Assembly (NCBI RefSeq): GCF_030123065.1
Contig: NZ_CP126093.1
Coordinates: forward strand, 3,290,001-3,354,000
Source: Neobacillus sp. DY30
Lineage (GTDB): Bacteria > Bacillota > Bacilli > Bacillales > Cytobacillaceae
Direction: 5' to 3'
Length of the DNA stretch: 64,000 nt
Part shown: piece by piece, positions 50,136-58,365 of the stretch
Layout of the letters: the number at the start of each line of letters is the position of its first letter
How positions within the stretch are numbered: position 1 is the stretch's first letter
Notes under the pieces: generated by a model
What the model was told of the DNA's origin: nothing
The model's input: the letters and a program-made list of their open reading frames with translations, nothing else
Databases searched by the model: none
Program-made: the position numbers and the translations under genes

Positions 50136-51404
50136 TTAATCCTGAAATTCTCTCATACGGTCTAATAGCAATCCGTCTGTTTGAGGATTTTCTCCAATTA
50201 CAAAATCTGTCATATAGTGGGTTAAATATTGCCCAAATTGGTTCGTTGTTTTTAGTAATAACTCGTCCACATAATAAACACTGTTTGGTATATTGTCAAG
50301 AAGGAGCACGGAAAGGGAAGCATAGATCCCGCATGCGACTTGGAAATACGTTGCGTTTGTTTTGTATTGAGCAAAGATTCTTTCGTTATCCAACACGTTA
50401 TACATGTATCGCTCTTTATCTGGAAAAGCAAGCAGAACACCCACTAAATCCTCGCCTGTCAATGGGGCCTCCTGGGGATCGAGAACTTTCATTTCAAAGT
50501 CCCATAAAACATCTGTGTCATCTATATGATCGCGGATAATTTTAGTAGTATGCTCATTTACTTTATACAAAAATCCACTTTCCATATCATAAAGCTGACC
50601 TAACGTATAAACCTCTTCATGTGGCATTAAACTACCATAAAATATTTTCTTCCCTAAAGTTACTTTAAATTCAATATCATAAACGTTTTCATATAAAAAC
50701 AGCGGTGTACCTTTTTTCATAAACATTGGGTAACACGAAATGGCTTCGTCCAAAAAACATTCAGGAGACCAAGTTGTATAAATGACATTCTTTTTTGCCT
50801 GAGACTTTTTCTTAAAAAAAGATGTATCGTGCTCAACAATGTAGCAGCCCAGCGGTTGTTCATCACCGTTTTGATTCATTAGTTCGAATGCCATCCACTG
50901 TACCACTCCTGGATTCATTCCGGAACAAACGATAGCACTGGTATTTTTAAACATGTCCTTATGTTTTTCAAAATAATGAATTCGTTCAATCAGCGGAAAA
51001 CCAGCAAACTGTTCTTCATGGTCATCAATATACGTATTTTCTAGTGCCGAGTTAACATACTTTATACCTAATTCGTCACAGCATTGGAGCATTTCAACGG
51101 TATCGGCCCATGAAACATCGATGACAATACTCGTCTTGGTACCGGTTAGATGATTTTTCACCTGAGCTTTATCTTTAAGGTCGAATTGATGGCAGTGTAT
51201 TTGGTTAGTTAAATGAGGAAATAGGTTTTGATAATACTGGGGTTCCTTTTGTTTAAGATCTATTAAGTGAATCGGACTATTTGTAATAAGATGATGTATA
51301 GGGTCTTTGGTATCACTTGCTGAATGATTTAAAATGGAAAGAACAGATTTTGCGACCCCGCCAGCACTTCCGAAAATGGATATGACTGTTTGGTGATCTT
51401 TCAT
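50136..51404 (-). CDS. Saccharopine dehydrogenase-like NAD(P)-binding protein, homospermidine synthase-like
   Basis: About 422 residues. A Rossmann domain starts with VISIFGSAGGVAKSVLSIL (residues 7-25), later VIDVSWADTVEMLQCC, CSGMNPGVVQWMAFEL and TTWSPECFLDEA. The GMNPGVVQ block and overall order are those of homospermidine synthase and carboxyspermidine dehydrogenase relatives, which join polyamine units through an imine. Such an activity is plausible but not proven. GAGGTG decides the start at 51404; the frame to 51494 has no site. It is divergent from the methyltransferase transcript. Confidence 0.8.
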   Translation of the reverse strand: MKDHQTVISIFGSAGGVAKSVLSILNHSASDTKDPIHHLITNSPIHLIDLKQKEPQYYQNLFPHLTNQIHCHQFDLKDKAQVKNHLTGTKTSIVIDVSWADTVEMLQCCDELGIKYVNSALENTYIDDHEEQFAGFPLIERIHYFEKHKDMFKNTSAIVCSGMNPGVVQWMAFELMNQNGDEQPLGCYIVEHDTSFFKKKSQAKKNVIYTTWSPECFLDEAISCYPMFMKKGTPLFLYENVYDIEFKVTLGKKIFYGSLMPHEEVYTLGQLYDMESGFLYKVNEHTTKIIRDHIDDTDVLWDFEMKVLDPQEAPLTGEDLVGVLLAFPDKERYMYNVLDNERIFAQYKTNATYFQVACGIYASLSVLLLDNIPNSVYYVDELLLKTTNQFGQYLTHYMTDFVIGENPQTDGLLLDRMREFQD

Positions 51405-51472
51405 TTCAACACCTCGTCCATATTTTTTATAATATAATATGTTCAAAGGGTGAATAAGGATTGGATGATTAT

Positions 51473-51607
51473 ATGAGAATAATAATATATGCAATTTTTA
51501 ATATACCAGTAGACCTTAAGCCAGCAGAAGTGTTAAAAATAGTAGATATAGCAGCACTTAGATTAGGAGTTGAAGTAAGTGAGCAGCACATTTCCAAAAT
51601 GGTATGA
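51473..51607 (+). CDS. Small hypothetical ORF overlapping the methyltransferase start
   Basis: An ATG with weak AAGGA/GGAT upstream opens MRIIIYAIFNIPVDLKPAEV, then LKIVDIAALRLGVEVSEQHI and SKMV. The amphipathic, well-balanced composition looks coding. Its end overlaps the first 29 bases of the methyltransferase in another frame, and the methyltransferase ribosome site lies inside it, so coupling is possible. Not recognised. Confidence 0.4.
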   Translation: MRIIIYAIFNIPVDLKPAEVLKIVDIAALRLGVEVSEQHISKMV

Positions 51608-52175
51608 TTTTTTTATGAGTCCACTGGAACGTAAGAAGTTTAAAAGGGTACGTAAAGATCTGCTTAAAAGCGCGACAGGGAAGGTACTTGAACTTGGTTC
51701 AGGGACGGGAGTTAATTTTCCACTGTATAGGAATGTTGATCATGTCATCGCCATTGAACCGAGTAAGCACATGATACAACAATCACTGGCAAAGCGTAAT
51801 TTAGCAGTGGTACCCATTGAAATGGTTAATGCAAGTGCGGAGAGGCTTCCATTTGAAGATCATACATTTGATACCATCGTTGCAACATTGGTTTTTTGTA
51901 CCATACCAAATGTCGAAGAGGCTATTAATGAACTAAAAAGGGTATGTAAACCTCAAGGAAAAATTCTATTATTTGAACATATTAAAATGGAAAATAAGGT
52001 GCTCAGCAGTTTACAGGGTGGTCTAACACCGCTTTGGAGAAAAATTTGTGATGGCTGCTGCCTGGATAGAGAAACATTAAAGGCATTTACGTCTCAAGGA
52101 CTAAGGATTGAGAAAGTAGAAAAATTTTATAAAGACCTCTTTATTGTAGCTGAGCTGAGAAATAGAAAGGAGTAA
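51579..52175 (+). CDS. Class I SAM-dependent methyltransferase
   Basis: The 198-residue protein has motif I as GKVLELGSGTGVNFPLY near residue 33, motif II IAIEPSKHMI, motif IV FDTIVATLVFCTIPNVEEAI and post-motif LKRVCKPQGKILLFEHI. It resembles UbiE/METTL7-like small-molecule methyltransferases. GTG start with AGGAG 9 bases upstream. Target unknown. The repeat array follows it directly. Confidence 0.88.
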   Translation: MSSTFPKWYDFFMSPLERKKFKRVRKDLLKSATGKVLELGSGTGVNFPLYRNVDHVIAIEPSKHMIQQSLAKRNLAVVPIEMVNASAERLPFEDHTFDTIVATLVFCTIPNVEEAINELKRVCKPQGKILLFEHIKMENKVLSSLQGGLTPLWRKICDGCCLDRETLKAFTSQGLRIEKVEKFYKDLFIVAELRNRKE

Positions 52176-52180
52176 GTACC

Positions 52181-52391
52181 TTTTGATTCCCGCTAATCAG
52201 CTTTTTTTACCTTGAAGGGAATCAAAATCAACTTTTGATTCCCACTTATCAGCTTTTTTCACTTAATCGGGAACCAAAGACACTTTTTGATTCCCTCATA
52301 TCCACTTTCCTCACTCAGCAGGGAATCAAGGACAAACTTTGTTTCCCTCTAACAACCATTTTTCGAGTAGAAGGGGAACAAAAAGAAAAAC
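52181..52391. repeat. Tandem array of 52-bp units (family B), four copies
   Basis: Units begin at 52181, 52233, 52285 and 52337, exactly 52 bp apart. The first has a perfect dyad TTTTGATTCCC / GGGAATCAAAA spanning 47 bp, with GATTCCC to GGGAATC taking 39 bp. Later units drift (GGGAACCAAA, TTTGTTTCCC with GGGGAAC). The array lies between the methyltransferase and the treR terminator. A solo relative lies at 10197. Family A at 5152 has the same period and the same 39-bp dyad span but different sequence. Confidence 0.87.
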
Positions 52392-52414
52392 CTCAAAATC
52401 GATTGAGGTTTTTA
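52384..52414 (-). terminator. Terminator of the trehalose operon
   Basis: AAAACCTCAA / TTGAGGTTTT stem, 6-base loop, long T tail on the minus strand; it overlaps the treR stop. Confidence 0.85.
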
Positions 52415-53128
52415 CTGTGTTCTGCGGGCAAAGTCGACAAATCTAAACTTGTCAGGACGGTGCCGGGATTCTGTGTATTGGAAAAGATTTGCATCCTCTA
52501 AATATACATAGTTTTTGATGACGACAATATTATGAAAACCTTCTAAGTCTAAAAATGAACGGTCTTCCGCAGTGGGTTCTTCTACGACGATCTCCTTTTT
52601 TGCAAAGCTAATCTTTAGGTTTAAATCATTTTCAAGGTAGGCATAAATCGAGTTTGCACAAATCTCTTCGGTAATCGAAGGGACGTATTTTGCGGCAAGA
52701 TAATCTTTATCAAGTATAATTTTCTTGCCGCCAATTTCCCGAGTTCTAACGATTTTCCATACTTGATCCTTTCCTGAAAGCTGAAGCTGTTGCTTGATAT
52801 AGGCATCTGGTTTGATTATTAACGATAACTCATTGACAATCGTCCTTGGCTTTTTTTCCATTTTATCAGCCAGTTCTTTAAAACTGACCAGGCCCGAAAC
52901 CGGAAAATCAAATTTATTGATATCAATGACAATCGAACCTTTACCCCTTACTTTTTGAATATAACCATTTTGAGCAAGCAGGTTTAATGCTTTTCTTATC
53001 GTTTCTCTCGATGTATCGTATTGTTCCTTTAATTCATTTTCAGAGGGGAGAAGGGAATTCGGCGGGATTTCCCCGCTTTTAATCTGATCCACAATCGTAT
53101 TAAAGATACTTTGATACTTATTCGTCAT
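52412..53128 (-). CDS. treR: Trehalose operon repressor TreR (GntR/HutC family)
   Basis: The 238-residue regulator has an N-terminal winged helix (IPPNSLLPSENELKEQYDTSRETIRKALNLL, about 21-52) and a C-terminal UTRA effector domain. It binds TTGTATATACAA-type operators and is released by trehalose-6-phosphate. Last gene of treP-treA-treR, 12 bases after treA. Two matching operators lie before treP. AGATTTTT region before the ATG has a modest GGGAGA site. Confidence 0.93.
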   Translation of the reverse strand: MTNKYQSIFNTIVDQIKSGEIPPNSLLPSENELKEQYDTSRETIRKALNLLAQNGYIQKVRGKGSIVIDINKFDFPVSGLVSFKELADKMEKKPRTIVNELSLIIKPDAYIKQQLQLSGKDQVWKIVRTREIGGKKIILDKDYLAAKYVPSITEEICANSIYAYLENDLNLKISFAKKEIVVEEPTAEDRSFLDLEGFHNIVVIKNYVYLEDANLFQYTESRHRPDKFRFVDFARRTQ

Positions 53129-53140
53129 AAAAATCTCCCA

Positions 53141-54808
53141 TTATTTTTTCAAATGATAAACAATGGACTCATAAGGCCGTAAAGGAATTTCTTTGGCAAG
53201 TGGTGCTGAGTCCTCATAGTTTGAGAGTAACACACCAGTTGACAACCCATCAATGTCTAACTTTACTGGAAGAACATAATTCGCATCTTTTCCATAAAAA
53301 TTATTAATCACCAACAACATTTCATTTTCCGTTTTACGTACAAAAGCAAAGATCGATTCATGGTCTTCAGAAATCAATTCATAATCCCCGTTCGTAATCA
53401 CATCAATTTCTTTCCGCAAGCGAATGAGTTCTTGATAATGATAAAAAACAGAGTCTGAATCCTTCATTGCATTTTCTGCATTAATTTCCTTATAGTTTGC
53501 TGCGGTATGAATCCAAGGATTACCAGTGGTAAATCCAGCATGTTTGCTCGAGTTCCATTGAACTGGAGTTCGGGAATTATCACGAGATTTTTGTTTTAAA
53601 ATCTCGATTATCTCTTGTTCTGGCACACCTTCGTTTTTCTTAATTTCAAATATATTTAGTGACTCGACATCTCGATAATCTGCAATCTTGTCAAAGTTTG
53701 GATTGGTCATCCCGAACTCTTCCCCTTGATAAATATAAGGAGTTCCTTGCATCATATGGATGGTCGTCGCAAGCATTTTTGCTGACTCTTTGTGGTATTG
53801 TTGATCATCACCAAATCTTGAGACTACACGAGGCTGGTCATGGTTGCACCAGAAGAGGGCATTCCAGCCGCCGCCTTTATTCATTTCAACCTGCCAATCT
53901 GACAGAATGTTTTTCAACGCTTGGAAATCAAAATCCGCTTTTGTCCATTTTTCTCCATTAGGATAATCCACTTTTAAATGATGGAAGCTGAACGTCATAT
54001 TAAGCTCTTCTTCACGAGGACTTGTGTAGCGAATGCAATTATTGATCGACGTAGAAGACATTTCGCCAACCGTCATGATGTCGTATTTTGAAAATACCTC
54101 TTGATTCATCTCATGGAGGAACTCATGAATTCTTGGACCATCTGTATAAAATTTACGTCCGTCGCTGTCATCCTCAGGGAACTGTTGATTTTTTGATATC
54201 AAATTAATTACGTCTAGTCGGAATCCATCGACACCTTTTTTCAGCCAAAAGTGCATCATTTCGTATAATGCTTCACGAACTTTTGGATTTTCCCAGTTTA
54301 AATCTGCCTGGGTTACATCAAATAAGTGAAGGTAATACTGGCCAGTTGCTTCATCCCATTGCCAAGCTGAACCGCCAAATTTCGATTCCCAGTTAGTAGG
54401 AGGGAGGCCATCTTTACCATCTTTCCATATATAAAAATCGCGGTATGGATTGTCTTTTGAGGATTTCGCTTGCTTGAACCACTCGTGTTCAGTGGATGTA
54501 TGGTTGATGACAATATCCATAATGATTTTGATTCCGCGCTTGTGTGCTTCTGCAAGAAGCTGGTCGAAGTCATCCATCGTACCGTATTCTTCTTGAATGT
54601 TGTAATAATCGCTTATATCGTAACCATTATCTCGTTGTGGGGATTTATAAATCGGGGTAAGCCAAAGTACATCTACACCAAGCTCCTTTAAATAGTCGAG
54701 CTTTTTGATAATACCTTGAATATCTCCTGTACCATTTCCAGTCGTATCATAAAAACTTTTTGGATAAATTTGATATACTACTGCTTTTTTCCACCATGAT
54801 GTTGACAT
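53141..54808 (-). CDS. treA: Alpha,alpha-phosphotrehalase TreA (GH13)
   Basis: About 555 residues of the GH13 oligo-1,6-glucosidase-like fold. Hydrolyses trehalose-6-phosphate to glucose and glucose-6-phosphate in the cytoplasm. Catalytic parts are VDGFRLDVINLI (nucleophile Asp), MTVGEMSSTS (acid/base Glu) and FWCNHDQPR (third Asp). The start WWKKAVVYQIYPKSFYDTTG is characteristic. The ATG at 54808 has AGGCAGGTG upstream; a GTG at 54817 is part of that site. Middle gene of the tre operon. Confidence 0.95.
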   Translation of the reverse strand: MSTSWWKKAVVYQIYPKSFYDTTGNGTGDIQGIIKKLDYLKELGVDVLWLTPIYKSPQRDNGYDISDYYNIQEEYGTMDDFDQLLAEAHKRGIKIIMDIVINHTSTEHEWFKQAKSSKDNPYRDFYIWKDGKDGLPPTNWESKFGGSAWQWDEATGQYYLHLFDVTQADLNWENPKVREALYEMMHFWLKKGVDGFRLDVINLISKNQQFPEDDSDGRKFYTDGPRIHEFLHEMNQEVFSKYDIMTVGEMSSTSINNCIRYTSPREEELNMTFSFHHLKVDYPNGEKWTKADFDFQALKNILSDWQVEMNKGGGWNALFWCNHDQPRVVSRFGDDQQYHKESAKMLATTIHMMQGTPYIYQGEEFGMTNPNFDKIADYRDVESLNIFEIKKNEGVPEQEIIEILKQKSRDNSRTPVQWNSSKHAGFTTGNPWIHTAANYKEINAENAMKDSDSVFYHYQELIRLRKEIDVITNGDYELISEDHESIFAFVRKTENEMLLVINNFYGKDANYVLPVKLDIDGLSTGVLLSNYEDSAPLAKEIPLRPYESIVYHLKK

Positions 54809-54884
54809 GATATACACCTGCCTATATTTTTTGAGACTCTAATAATGAAAAGGAGGGAGATGATCTCCCTCCTAAATTGGAGTC

Positions 54885-56309
54885 TTATCTTTTAAAAGTA
54901 AATTTGTTCATACCTGTTTTTGCAAAGATAATAGTTAAAAGGAATGGCACTACAATCGCAACTAACATTGCTACTGCAAACATCATCATATGCTGCGGCT
55001 GGATGGAAAGGAAACCAGGAAGTCCGCCGACACCGATTGAGTTGGCCATTACATCACTGCCTACAGAGATAACTGCTGCTACTAGAGACCCAATCATCGC
55101 TGCAAGGAAAGGGAAGCCATATTTTAAGTTAATCCCGAACATCGCCGGCTCTGTAACACCAAGGTAACAAGAAATTGCTGCTGGAATGGAAACTTGTTTT
55201 TCTTCTTCATTTTTACGATTGATGTAAATCATCGCCAGAACGGCAGAACCTTGAGCAATATTTGATAGAGCGATCATTGGCCATAGATTTGTTCCGCCAA
55301 GCTCAGACATTAATTGAAGATCAATTGCATTTGTCATATGGTGTAAACCAGTGATAACAAGTGGTGCATACGCAAAACCAAAGATGGCAGCAAATAACCA
55401 GCCAAATGCAGAAGTTAAACTTGTATATACAACATCAGAAATCCAAGAACCAATTGTCCAACCGATAGGACCTAAAACGGTGTGTGCAATTAATACAGTT
55501 GGAATTAACGCTAAAAATGGAACAACAATCATAGAGATTGAATTCGGAACAATTTTTCTAAGTCTTAATTCTAAAAACGATAGTACAAATCCAGCTAAGA
55601 TAGCAGGGATAACTTGAGCTTGATAACCAATCATTTCAATTTGAGCAAAGCCAAAATCCCAAGTTGGAATTTCCTCCGCCCCAGCAACGCCGTAGGCATT
55701 TAGTAATTGAGGAGACACTAGCGTAATACCGAGGACAATACCTAGAATAGGTGTTGCACCCATTTTTCTAGCGACAGCCCATGTTATACCGACCGGAAGG
55801 AAGTGGAACACAGCTTCACCAATTAACCAAAGGAAGGCGTGAACACCGGCCCAGAATTGAGAAACTTCAACAATCGCCTTCGTTCCATCTTCAAGCAATT
55901 TAATATCACCGATCACGTTTCTAAATCCAAGGATTAAACCACCTACAACGAGCGCAGGAATTAACGGTGTAAAGATATCTGCAAGATGGGCGATTATTCG
56001 TTGCAGCCAATTCATATTTTGCTTTGCAGCCACTTTTGCTTCGTCTTTCGTTGTTTCACTAACACCGGCAACTTTAACAAAGTCATTATAGAAGGTAGAA
56101 ACATCATTTCCGATGATTACCTGGAATTGTCCTGCCTGGGTAAATGTACCTTTTACAGGTTTAAGAGCTTCAATTTTTGTTACATCCGCTTTGCTTGGAT
56201 CGTTTAACACAAAACGCATTCTCGTAACACAATGGGTTACGGCCGCAATGTTTTCCTTACCCCCAACGTGTTCGAGCAGTTCTTTCGCTGACTCAGTGAA
56301 CTTCGTCAT
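54885..56309 (-). CDS. treP: PTS trehalose-specific EIIBC component TreP
   Basis: The 474-residue membrane protein has an N-terminal EIIB domain (phospho-Cys in VTHCVTRMRF, residue 28 or so) and a C-terminal EIIC with about eight to ten helices. It imports trehalose and phosphorylates it to trehalose-6-phosphate. No EIIA domain is fused, so it depends on a separate EIIA. First gene of the operon. GGGGGAAG before the ATG. Promoter, two TreR operators and a cre site lie upstream. Confidence 0.95.
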   Translation of the reverse strand: MTKFTESAKELLEHVGGKENIAAVTHCVTRMRFVLNDPSKADVTKIEALKPVKGTFTQAGQFQVIIGNDVSTFYNDFVKVAGVSETTKDEAKVAAKQNMNWLQRIIAHLADIFTPLIPALVVGGLILGFRNVIGDIKLLEDGTKAIVEVSQFWAGVHAFLWLIGEAVFHFLPVGITWAVARKMGATPILGIVLGITLVSPQLLNAYGVAGAEEIPTWDFGFAQIEMIGYQAQVIPAILAGFVLSFLELRLRKIVPNSISMIVVPFLALIPTVLIAHTVLGPIGWTIGSWISDVVYTSLTSAFGWLFAAIFGFAYAPLVITGLHHMTNAIDLQLMSELGGTNLWPMIALSNIAQGSAVLAMIYINRKNEEEKQVSIPAAISCYLGVTEPAMFGINLKYGFPFLAAMIGSLVAAVISVGSDVMANSIGVGGLPGFLSIQPQHMMMFAVAMLVAIVVPFLLTIIFAKTGMNKFTFKR

Positions 56310-56412
56310 TATTTCTTCCCCCTGTGGAATTGGAAATCTCCAATTCTATATATTGTGTATTATGCCTTGTATTTACAGATAAATGTGTCCGTTTTCAATA
56401 GGATACTCGCAA

Positions 56413-56426
56413 CCTGTATATACAAG
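56413..56426 (-). promoter_or_regulatory. TreR operator 1 (downstream)
   Basis: CCTGTATATACAAG, one mismatch from the perfect palindrome. It lies downstream of the transcription start in the treP leader, 39 bp centre-to-centre from operator 2. Confidence 0.75.
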
Positions 56427-56431
56427 TTCCT

Positions 56432-56445
56432 TGGTTACGTTTACA
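56432..56445 (-). promoter_or_regulatory. Catabolite-responsive element (cre) in the treP leader
   Basis: On the minus strand TGTAAACGTAACCA, two mismatches to the CcpA cre consensus, located at about the transcription start between the two TreR operators. Confidence 0.6.
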
Positions 56446-56474
56446 TTCTAACTTGTATATACAAGACTGTCAAC
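56445..56474 (-). promoter_or_regulatory. treP promoter with TreR operator 2 in the spacer
   Basis: TTGACA (56474-56469) and TAGAAT (56450-56445) are 18 bases apart on the minus strand. The perfect palindrome CTTGTATATACAAG (56452-56465) fills the spacer, so TreR would block polymerase directly. Confidence 0.8.
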
Positions 56475-56582
56475 AAATTTATTTTCACTAAAAAATGAGG
56501 GGTTGACCGTTCCTAATGATTTACTTATTATAGTAGGTATTAATATAAGTTCATAACTTTTCAACTTTAACGCTTTAAACTG

Positions 56583-56611
56583 TTGAATGAATTTTCGGAA
56601 AATGATATAAT
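56583..56611 (+). promoter_or_regulatory. Sigma-A promoter of a candidate small RNA
   Basis: TTGAAT-N17-TATAAT, ideal spacing, with a start expected near 56618. Confidence 0.65.
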
Positions 56612-56617
56612 AAACTT

Positions 56618-56717
56618 GTTTAAATTCTTCTGAGTTTAGACCTCCTAAAACTAGAGCTTAGCCTTGACCACTAAGCTCACTTTTGGCCTTTGACTTCTGT
56701 CAAAGGTTCTTTTTTTT
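56618..56717 (+). ncRNA. Candidate trans-acting small RNA, about 100 nt
   Basis: It starts after a good sigma-A promoter and ends at a strong terminator (CCTTTGAC / GTCAAAGG, 4-base loop, then TTCTTTTTTTT). Inside is a hairpin GAGCTTAG / CTAAGCTC (56654-56678) with the pyrimidine/C-rich loop CCTTGACCA, and an unpaired GACCTCCTAAAA before it. Single-stranded CCTCC and CC-rich loops are typical of Firmicute sRNAs that pair with ribosome sites. No ORF is present. It could instead be an attenuator leader for the VOC gene 80 bases later. Not matched to a known family. Confidence 0.6.
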
Positions 56718-56794
56718 GAGTTCTTTTGATTAAAATCTGTCGTTTATGAAAGACTAATATATTGTTATTTAATTAATATAAGGAAGTGTTGAGT

Positions 56795-57205
56795 ATGAAA
56801 GGGCAGATTACACCCTATTTATCGTTTGATGGAAACGCAAAGCAAGCTCTGGAGTTTTATAAAGAAGTATTAGGCGCAGAAATTATTGGTCTCCAAACAT
56901 TTGGTGAAGCTGATTATCCAACTCCGCCAGATGCAGATCATCGTGTCATGCATGCAAAGCTAAGTAAAGGAGACCTTTCACTTATGTTTTCAGATACCTT
57001 TCCAGGTCAGTCGGTTGTTGTAGGGAACAATATTACACTTACGCTTGAGCCTGAAAGTGAAGAGGAAATTCAACAGTTGTATGACTCTCTAAGCAAAAAT
57101 GGAAAGGTACTCATGAAGCTGGAGAATACATTTTGGGGTGCCACATATGGAAGAGTTCAAGACCAGTTTGGGGTAATCTGGGAATTGAATTATCAAAAAT
57201 CTTAG
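56795..57205 (+). CDS. VOC family protein, PhnB/YjdN-like
   Basis: The 136-residue protein starts KGQITPYLSFDGNAKQALEFYKEVLGAEI and has MFSDTFPGQSVVVGNNITLTL and FWGATYGRVQDQFGVIWELNY, the YjdN/PhnB-type glyoxalase fold. No metal-binding enzyme role is established. The ATG at 56795 has AAGGAAG upstream; the TTG at 56786 is less likely. Terminator follows. Confidence 0.87.
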   Translation: MKGQITPYLSFDGNAKQALEFYKEVLGAEIIGLQTFGEADYPTPPDADHRVMHAKLSKGDLSLMFSDTFPGQSVVVGNNITLTLEPESEEEIQQLYDSLSKNGKVLMKLENTFWGATYGRVQDQFGVIWELNYQKS

Positions 57206-57209
57206 TCCC

Positions 57210-57235
57210 AAAGCACTTTTCTAAGTGCTTTTTTG
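57210..57235 (+). terminator. Terminator of the YjdN-like gene
   Basis: AAAGCACTT / AAGTGCTTT, 9 perfect pairs, 4-base loop, T run. Confidence 0.8.
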
Positions 57236-57360
57236 ATTGCAAAAAAAAAAGAAAGTGGTGGGGCCACTTTCTAAAGGAGGTATTGTATCATGGGTTAATA
57301 TAATATATGTACGTCCTAGTACAGGCATGTAGTGAACATGTCCATTTTCAAAAATATTTT

Positions 57361-57753
57361 TTAATCTAGAAACCGTTTTTTCATTTCTTCAGTAGGCAGT
57401 ATGCAGCTTTCCATTTTGCCAAACCAGTTATAACGATTTTTTGCTATCAGGTCATAAAGGAAATCTCTAAATATAGGAGGGAGGACCCTTAGTATCGATA
57501 GCAACCTCCAACATCCATTTAAATTTCTGCATATCTGTAATGCTGCACTTGATTTCATATATAGTTTTTGATTTTCAATGACAACGAGGCTGTCAATCTG
57601 TTTATTAACCTTATATTGTTGTAATAACCGCTGTCCTGTTTCACTTTGGAGTGAGGCGAACTTGAAATATCCCGTTGGATCTCTCTTGATAATAAACTGA
57701 ACACTGCTATTACAGAGGTTACATATGCCATCAAACAAAATAATTGCTTCCAT
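57361..57753 (-). CDS. DCC family thiol-disulfide oxidoreductase (YuxK-like)
   Basis: The 130-residue protein begins AIILFDGICNLCNSSVQFIIKRDP, the DxxCxxC motif of DUF393, and continues FKFASLQSETGQRLL. Thioredoxin-like family of unknown redox partner; YuxK is the B. subtilis relative. The start has GTGAGG a few bases upstream. Cytoplasmic, stand-alone gene. Confidence 0.88.
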   Translation of the reverse strand: MEAIILFDGICNLCNSSVQFIIKRDPTGYFKFASLQSETGQRLLQQYKVNKQIDSLVVIENQKLYMKSSAALQICRNLNGCWRLLSILRVLPPIFRDFLYDLIAKNRYNWFGKMESCILPTEEMKKRFLD

Positions 57754-57906
57754 TGCCTCACTCCCATCCTTTTTACATTATAAACAATTTTTACAAAAAA
57801 AGAGAAATGTTAGCGAAATATAGAAAATTTCCTTGAGACTCTAGAATTCTATAGATATATTAAGAATATATTAATGATGATTTTGATGGAGTTAGGAGGG
57901 AAGTAT

Positions 57907-58278
57907 ATGGTCGTTGATCAGGGGTTTGATATGTTTTCCGTAATGGGTACGCTCTTTCCAATATTTTTTATCCTTGTATTTGGAATTATTTTATTTACTA
58001 TTTTTAAAGGAATCAAACAATGGAACTACAATAATAAACAGCCAAGGTTGAATGTGGATGCAGTCGTGGTCTCGAAACGGACTCAAGTTAGTGGAGGAAG
58101 TAATGATTCCAGCGCCAGCACTTGGTATTATGTTACGTTTCAAGTTGAAAGCGGTGACAGAATGGAACTAGCCGTTAGGGGGTCTGACTATGGTATGTTA
58201 GCTGAAGGCGATTTCGGTGAATTGGTCTTCCAAGGAACGAGATATCATCGTTTTACACGGAAGCAGCAAGTGAATTAG
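57907..58278 (+). CDS. DUF2500 family membrane protein
   Basis: About 123 residues: one N-terminal membrane helix (VMGTLFPIFFILVFGIILFTIF) and a C-terminal soluble part with VDAVVVSKRTQVSGGSND, STWYYVTFQVESGDRMELAV and DYGMLAEGDFGELVFQG. This is the DUF2500 pattern, predicted extracytoplasmic or cytoplasmic OB-like domain. TAGGAGGG decides the ATG at 57907; the longer frame from 57874 is less likely. Function unknown. Confidence 0.85.
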   Translation: MVVDQGFDMFSVMGTLFPIFFILVFGIILFTIFKGIKQWNYNNKQPRLNVDAVVVSKRTQVSGGSNDSSASTWYYVTFQVESGDRMELAVRGSDYGMLAEGDFGELVFQGTRYHRFTRKQQVN

Positions 58279-58305
58279 GACACGTGATTATTCGTGTCCT
58301 AATTA
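58274..58305 (+). terminator. Terminator of the DUF2500 gene
   Basis: TTAGGACACG / CGTGTCCTAA, 10 pairs, 8-base loop; weak T tail. Confidence 0.6.
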
Positions 58306-58365
58306 ATGTATAGTGGGTTAAGACTGGTAGAAATTTAGTTGCGGATAACTGATTTTAGTTGCAGA

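Noticed and set aside
52181..52391. Series of tandem terminators
   Set aside because: The dyads have 25-base inner segments and lack T tails in a fixed place; the exact 52-bp period points to a repeat family. A real terminator follows at 52384.
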